Shown piece by piece: positions 39,877 to 43,735 of a DNA stretch of 43,735 bases. The position numbers and the translations under genes were made by a program. Source of the stretch: Clostridiales bacterium (GTDB taxonomy: Bacteria > Bacillota > Clostridia > Christensenellales > CAG-138); the NCBI GenBank assembly GCA_918244965.1, contig CAKJYC010000019.1, positions 1-43,735 of the forward strand, given 5' to 3'. Position 1 is the stretch's first letter; each line of letters starts with the position of its first letter. The notes below the pieces were generated by a model that saw only the letters and a list, made by a program, of their open reading frames with translations, was not told the DNA's origin and ran no database searches.

Positions 39877-40861
39877 GGGTTTCCTCCGTGATCTGGATCA
39901 GAATGTCGATCTCACCGCCGCAGACCATGCCTGCGTTTGCCGCGTCGGTGTTGTTCATGCGGCAGGTGTAGCGCTTGACCTTCGGCCCGTGCCGCAGCAT
40001 GTCCAACGCATACTGCGCCGCTTCATATTCACCGAAGCCGCCGCCGACCGAGGAGATGATGGAGCCGTTCTTAGTGACGATCATGCGCGCACCGGTCGAG
40101 CGCGGCGTGCTGCCGGTCTTTGCAATCAGCGTGACCATGGCGTACGGCTCGGAAAGCGTCCGTATGGTACGGCACAGGTGTTCATCCCATTCACTGCCTC
40201 GGATCGTGCTGTTTTTCACCTGGATCAGTTCGCCGACGATGCAGACGGCGATCTCCTCCGGCGTGTTTGCGCCGATTTTCAGTCCGATCGGTGCGTGTAT
40301 CGTAGCAAGCCGTTCACGCGGCACACCCTGCTCCGCGATCGCATCAAATACGATCCTCGTTTTTCCCTTGCTGCCGATCATGCCGCAGTAGACGTACGGT
40401 TTTTTGAGGATCGCTTCGAGGCACAGCCGGTCGTCGCGATGCCCGCGCGTCACGATGACGTAGTACGCATTATGATCGTGTATGGTGTCGAGCGCCTCGG
40501 CAAAGGGGAGTGTCAGCAGCGCGTCGGCTTCGGGGAAACGTTCACGGCTGCAAAAGTCTGTACGCTCGTCGATGACCGTCACGCGAAAACCGATGAGCTT
40601 TGCGATCTTCGCGGTTGCAACGGAGACGTGTCCGGCGCCGCAAAGGATCAGGTGCGGCGGCGTCGTGACACGCTCGATCAGTACACCGTCGAGCACGCAG
40701 GGGAGAGGCGTACCGTTCGGAACGTCGCGCACGATCTCTTGGCAGCCCGTGATCGTTTCGCCGTCTCTGACCGCGATCTCGCCCATACGCTCGCCCTCGA
40801 TCGCCGTAAACAGGAGTGGGGAACGACCGCTTTGGATGCAGTTGACAACGGTTCTAAACAT
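39869..40861 (-). CDS. xdhC: XdhC/CoxI-family molybdenum hydroxylase accessory protein
   Basis: A 330-aa protein of the XdhC family, which handles molybdenum cofactor sulfuration and insertion for xanthine dehydrogenase-type enzymes. The Rossmann-type XdhC C-domain is at about residues 68-215 (LILCGAGHVSVATAKIA, then GMIGSKGKTR, then IGANTPEEIAVCI). The CoxI domain lies after it, at about 238-325 (KTGSTPRSTGARM, then VGGGFGEYEA, then MVCGGEIDI). In classical XdhC the CoxI domain comes first, so the order is swapped. The first ~65 residues are an additional small domain. It overlaps yqeB and selD by 8 nt each. Confidence 0.88.
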   Translation of the reverse strand: MFRTVVNCIQSGRSPLLFTAIEGERMGEIAVRDGETITGCQEIVRDVPNGTPLPCVLDGVLIERVTTPPHLILCGAGHVSVATAKIAKLIGFRVTVIDERTDFCSRERFPEADALLTLPFAEALDTIHDHNAYYVIVTRGHRDDRLCLEAILKKPYVYCGMIGSKGKTRIVFDAIAEQGVPRERLATIHAPIGLKIGANTPEEIAVCIVGELIQVKNSTIRGSEWDEHLCRTIRTLSEPYAMVTLIAKTGSTPRSTGARMIVTKNGSIISSVGGGFGEYEAAQYALDMLRHGPKVKRYTCRMNNTDAANAGMVCGGEIDILIQITEETHG

Positions 40862-41648
40862 GCGCGTTCCTCCTTGACAGCATCAGGATCGCTTCGAGCA
40901 CGCCGCCGCCGATCGCGCGCGCCTTGTCGGATACGGTATAGCAGTTGGACAGCACCGCACGCGGGTCGACGTCGCCGCTCTTCATGCCGCAAAACACGGG
41001 CGTTCCGCTCGGCAAAAGACCGCGAATGACGCCGGACAGCGGCGCAGGGATCGGTACGCCGTCCACCTCGGCGATCGGCTCGCCCTTTTCGACCAGATCT
41101 CCGATATGCCGGATCTCGATCAATATGCCGTCCTTCGGCGCGCGCAGTACGCGTTCGGTCGTGAACCCGCCGATATTGCCCGGAATGCCGGTATTCGGCG
41201 CGGCAGGACCCGAAAGGATCACGCGGCCGAGGTCGTGTCCGCGCATCGTCTCGATGACGGCGTGGCAGTCGACGCCCGCAGTGAAGCCGGGACCGAGCGC
41301 CACAACGACCGGCGCGTCCGTGATCGACGTACCCAAATTGCGCTTTGCTAGGACCGCGTCGACCTCGGCGTCCGGCTGCAGCGCCGAAAGCAGGGCCGCG
41401 TCCGGCTCGGCCAGCACGGCGATATGGTCGCGTGCGTGGATTGCCCGGATCTCTTCAAGCGTTTCGGCACGTTCCGCCGTCACGTCCTCGACCGTAAAGG
41501 AGCCTTTCAGGATCGCTTCGGAAAAGCAGACGGTGCGGCGGATCGACGTGGGATGCTTTAGGTCGGTCATCACGATCGCGAACCCGCAGTGTGCAAGCCG
41601 CACAGCAACGCCGCTTGCAAGATCGCCTGCGCCTTTGATGAGAATCAT
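40854..41648 (-). CDS. yqeB: Selenium-dependent molybdenum hydroxylase accessory protein YqeB (EF2563 family)
   Basis: A 264-aa protein starting with a Rossmann-like KGAGDLASGVAVRLAHCGF motif and containing SGPAAPNTGIPGNIGGFTTERVLRAP and the biotinyl-lipoyl-like C-terminal segment GDLVEKGEPIAEVDGVPIPAPLSGVIRG (read here only as a pattern). This is the signature of the EF2563 family, a marker of genomes with selenium-dependent molybdenum hydroxylases. Its biochemical step is not firmly known. It overlaps yqeC by 4 nt and xdhC by 8 nt. Confidence 0.88.
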   Translation of the reverse strand: MILIKGAGDLASGVAVRLAHCGFAIVMTDLKHPTSIRRTVCFSEAILKGSFTVEDVTAERAETLEEIRAIHARDHIAVLAEPDAALLSALQPDAEVDAVLAKRNLGTSITDAPVVVALGPGFTAGVDCHAVIETMRGHDLGRVILSGPAAPNTGIPGNIGGFTTERVLRAPKDGILIEIRHIGDLVEKGEPIAEVDGVPIPAPLSGVIRGLLPSGTPVFCGMKSGDVDPRAVLSNCYTVSDKARAIGGGVLEAILMLSRRNAHV

Positions 41649-42316
41649 GGTTCATTCCTCCGGTAAAACAGAATGGGGTCTTTGGATCGCCACGCGGTCA
41701 CGGCGACCGGCATGGAAAACAGCGCGGCAAGCGCCTTTGCCGCGTCAAACCGCGCCGTATCATCCGCCTTGTTGATGACGACACCGTCAACGCGCGGATA
41801 GGTCATCACGACGTCGCGGATCATCTCCGCCGTCACGGGAGTGTCCGTCGACGCGTGGACAAGCGCCGCATAGCGCTCCGGCCGGTGGCAGACGCTTCGG
41901 ATCGGCTGACCGAGCCCGTCGATGCCGACGACGGCAAGCACCTTGTTTGCACAGGCAGGGATGACCGGTTCGTGCGGCGCGTGCGCCTTCAAGGGCAGCT
42001 GACGGGAGCCATCCGCTTCAACCAGGACATAATCCGAAAGCGTGCAGAGCGTTTCAAACGACTGCGCGGGAGCAGTCAGCTTTCTGTCGTCCGGCGTTCC
42101 CGACGAAACGACCTCGCCGCGCTTTAGGGGCGCTTCGATCCGTACCCGGTACGGAAGTCCTTCGGGACGCAGAATGTGCGTCGAGGTGCAGACGATCACC
42201 GATCCCTTTTCGCGCAGCTCTTCGGCAAGCGCAAGCATCGTCGACGTCTTTCCGCCGCCGCCGATCAACGCCGTCACCCCGCGTTCGATTCCGAAAAACT
42301 CGCACAGCTTCTGCAT
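41645..42316 (-). CDS. yqeC: Selenium-dependent hydroxylase accessory protein YqeC
   Basis: A 223-aa P-loop protein: the Walker-type motif GGGGKTSTM lies near residue 20, followed by CTSTHILRP, VLVEADGSRQLPLKAH and VINKADD. These match YqeC, a marker of the selenium-dependent molybdenum hydroxylase set. I prefer ATG 42316, six bases after GAGG; a GTG at 42322 is in frame but overlaps that site. First gene of the four-gene operon yqeC-yqeB-xdhC-selD; a weak candidate promoter lies at 42341-42369. Confidence 0.88.
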   Translation of the reverse strand: MQKLCEFFGIERGVTALIGGGGKTSTMLALAEELREKGSVIVCTSTHILRPEGLPYRVRIEAPLKRGEVVSSGTPDDRKLTAPAQSFETLCTLSDYVLVEADGSRQLPLKAHAPHEPVIPACANKVLAVVGIDGLGQPIRSVCHRPERYAALVHASTDTPVTAEMIRDVVMTYPRVDGVVINKADDTARFDAAKALAALFSMPVAVTAWRSKDPILFYRRNEP

Positions 42317-42340
42317 ATTCACCCTCGCTATTCTCCGTTA

Positions 42341-42369
42341 AGAATAACACATTACACGCCAAAAGTAAA
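42341..42369 (-). promoter_or_regulatory. Weak candidate sigma-A promoter of yqeC-yqeB-xdhC-selD
   Basis: On the minus strand TTTACT (42369-42364), 17-nt spacer, TATTCT (42346-42341); four of six matches in each box. It is the only reasonable candidate in the short gap before yqeC. Confidence 0.4.
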
Positions 42370-42371
42370 GA

Positions 42372-42394
42372 ACAGGGCCGCATTGCAGCCCTGT
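42372..42394 (-). terminator. Intrinsic terminator after the DUF6034-like gene
   Basis: On the minus strand ACAGGGC and GCCCTGT form a 7-bp stem around a nine-base loop, followed by the T-rich TCTTTACTTTT. Confidence 0.7.
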
Positions 42395-42409
42395 CCCATG
42401 ATACGAGGA

Positions 42410-43735
42410 TCAATATCCGTTGTTCAGGTCGATGACCGAGCCGTCGACCGCATTGATCGCGAACAGGATCACGTCCGCGTAGTCGTCCGGATGAATGTTT
42501 TTATGGTCCCGGTACTGCTTCACGGACTTTCCGTAAAACACCCATGCCGGCACATACAGCCCGAGCTTTGCCTCACTGTTCTGTTCCTTGATCCGTAAAA
42601 GCGACAGCTCAACGGTCGTCGGATACAGATCGTAATAGATCGCAACGCCGTCCTGCGACAGAGTCCGCGCCTCGTACGCGACGGAACACATGTGTTCAAA
42701 GATGCTCGCTGCCTCCTCGAACGGGATCGTCTGCACGTCGGTCGAAAGGACCTCCTTGACCTCGATCGGATTGGACCACTGGCACAGATTGATGCCGTCG
42801 TCGTCCACAAAGAACAGCATGGATTCATAATACCACGGGATACTGTACGGGTCGGTATCCAGCTCCTGCACCTGCGGGATATACGCGACCGGCGAGCCTG
42901 CGGCGGTCCGTACCATCGGAAGGATGTACAGCGATTTCACCTGTCCGTAGACCGTTGCCGTATACAGATCGCAGGTCCGGTACGGCATGACGTCGGTGAC
43001 GTCGAGCTTTGCAAGGAAGTCTCTGCACCGCTGCACCGCTTCGGCGGGGGAGAACGACTGCCCGTAGAGGCATTCCGTTTCGTCCGAATATACCGTGCGA
43101 TGCGTATACGGATCGTACCAGTTGCTGAGGATATAGCCTTCCTCTTGGAAGCCGGCGTAGCTGATGTTGGATTCACCGTTTCCCTTGCCGTAACTGAAAT
43201 ATTCTTCGAGCGGGGTTCCTTCAGGCGTGGTATTGTTCGTGATCTGCAGCCAATGGTCGGCGTTGCGCGCGTCCATCATGCGGTTGACGATCCAGTTGAT
43301 CCCGTTGTCGTACGTCTGCGTTCGGACGGACCCGTCCACGATGATCAGCGCATCGTTTTGGATCGTTTCGTCCGGCGCTGTCGCGTATTCCTGCTTCAGC
43401 GCCTCGATGTATTCGATCGCCTCCTCCTCGGTCAGCAGCTTTTCGTCCGTGCGGCCAGTGTCAATCAGTTCCTGGATATAGACGATATACTCGGCGATCT
43501 CCTTCTTTCCGCGAATATACCGGTCCGGATTCTGTGTCCAGGCGGTCTCACCCTCAAAGATGCGGTCGAATGACGTCTTGATCCATTCGTCCGTAAAGAC
43601 GGTCGGCCGTACGCGTGCCATGGAGATGCGGCCGCTCGCGGGCAGATATACGTCGGCGTCAGCATGGATCGTCAATCTGCCGTTGCCGCTCTGATAATCA
43701 TAGGTATAATGCTCTTCCGACTTGACAAAGCCCGG
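42410..43735 (-). CDS. DUF6034-like protein, N-terminus outside the window
   Basis: The frame is open to the right edge, so the 5' end is missing; 441 C-terminal residues are visible. The segment GRLTIHADADVYLP followed by RVRPTVFTDEWIKTSFDRIF, and later SFSPAEAVQRCRDFLAKL, resembles the DUF6034 family of extracytoplasmic proteins, usually lipoproteins, of gut Clostridia; a signal peptide would lie beyond the window. Function unknown. The C-terminal part is rich in Asp and Tyr and ends VIDLNNGY. A hairpin terminator follows. It precedes yqeC but is probably a separate unit. Confidence 0.7.
   Translation of the reverse strand, partial: PGFVKSEEHYTYDYQSGNGRLTIHADADVYLPASGRISMARVRPTVFTDEWIKTSFDRIFEGETAWTQNPDRYIRGKKEIAEYIVYIQELIDTGRTDEKLLTEEEAIEYIEALKQEYATAPDETIQNDALIIVDGSVRTQTYDNGINWIVNRMMDARNADHWLQITNNTTPEGTPLEEYFSYGKGNGESNISYAGFQEEGYILSNWYDPYTHRTVYSDETECLYGQSFSPAEAVQRCRDFLAKLDVTDVMPYRTCDLYTATVYGQVKSLYILPMVRTAAGSPVAYIPQVQELDTDPYSIPWYYESMLFFVDDDGINLCQWSNPIEVKEVLSTDVQTIPFEEAASIFEHMCSVAYEARTLSQDGVAIYYDLYPTTVELSLLRIKEQNSEAKLGLYVPAWVFYGKSVKQYRDHKNIHPDDYADVILFAINAVDGSVIDLNNGY

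Noticed and set aside
1..43735. tRNA, rRNA, CRISPR arrays, insertion sequences, prophage or integrase genes
   Set aside because: I found no cloverleaf with a T-loop consensus, no regularly spaced repeats and no transposase or integrase motif. The accessory run 24912-31349 lacks flanking repeats or tRNA, so I do not call it a mobile element.

Overview
The window looks like chromosomal DNA of an endospore-forming Firmicute of the class Clostridia with unusually high GC (roughly 60% by eye). The reasons are the sporulation genes spoIVA, gpr and spoIIP, the Gram-positive pairs rapZ-whiA and scpA-scpB, strong purine-rich ribosome binding sites, and sigma-A type promoters. A dockerin-bearing secreted subtilase and selenium/molybdenum hydroxylase accessory genes suggest an anaerobe, possibly from gut. 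I cannot assign a genus. I see no rRNA, tRNA, CRISPR array, insertion sequence or prophage. Genes are tightly packed, many overlapping by 4 nt, and no stretch above 300 bases lacks a gene.

Layout. 1-5912 (+): one dense run of rapZ (cut by the left edge), whiA, a methyltransferase, hslO, a TPR protein and a THUMP RNA methylase. 5968-7092 (+): a D,D-carboxypeptidase-like protein with all active-site motifs altered, preceded by a hairpin over its ribosome binding site. 7168-9701 (+): M50 protease, scpA, scpB, dCMP deaminase. 9750-11974 (-): a six-gene operon of DUF2975 protein, XRE regulator and four small secreted or lipoproteins, one only 38 aa. 12066-13811 (-): ABC exporter. 13918-17250 (+): spoIVA, gpr, spoIIP. 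17309-19963 (+): lysine/diaminopimelate genes asd-dapA-dapB. 20062-24887 (+): dnaE and a TrmA-family 23S rRNA methylase. 24912-31349 (+): accessory-looking run of small enzymes (three GNATs, flavodoxin-like reductase, PlsC, phosphoesterase, a dead trypsin-fold protein), starting with an AT-rich segment holding a decayed ATPase fragment. 31409-33560 (-): a NadD-YqeK-RsfS triple fusion and deoC. 33607-38757 (+): an unknown membrane protein and a 1463-aa secreted subtilase with an internal dockerin. 38842-42316 (-): yqeC-yqeB-xdhC-selD, the maturation set for selenium-dependent molybdenum hydroxylases. 42410-43735 (-): a DUF6034-like protein cut by the right edge.

The most notable signals are in gene expression and protein architecture. 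(1) Three genes (M50 protease, ABC exporter, nadD-yqeK-rsfS) have a sigma-A -10 box exactly six bases before the ATG and no ribosome binding site, predicting leaderless mRNAs. (2) Two genes (the pseudo-carboxypeptidase and spoIIP) carry nearly the same hairpin, with an ATACCRTA loop and the ribosome binding site buried in the right arm; the loop also resembles a sporulation sigma -10 box. (3) Three TTGACA -35 boxes are built on the stop codon of the gene before. (4) The NadD-YqeK-RsfS fusion keeps a perfect internal ribosome binding site where RsfS begins. (5) Two hydrolase-fold proteins have lost their catalytic residues. (6) A GNAT acetyltransferase is fused to a cysteine-rich small domain.
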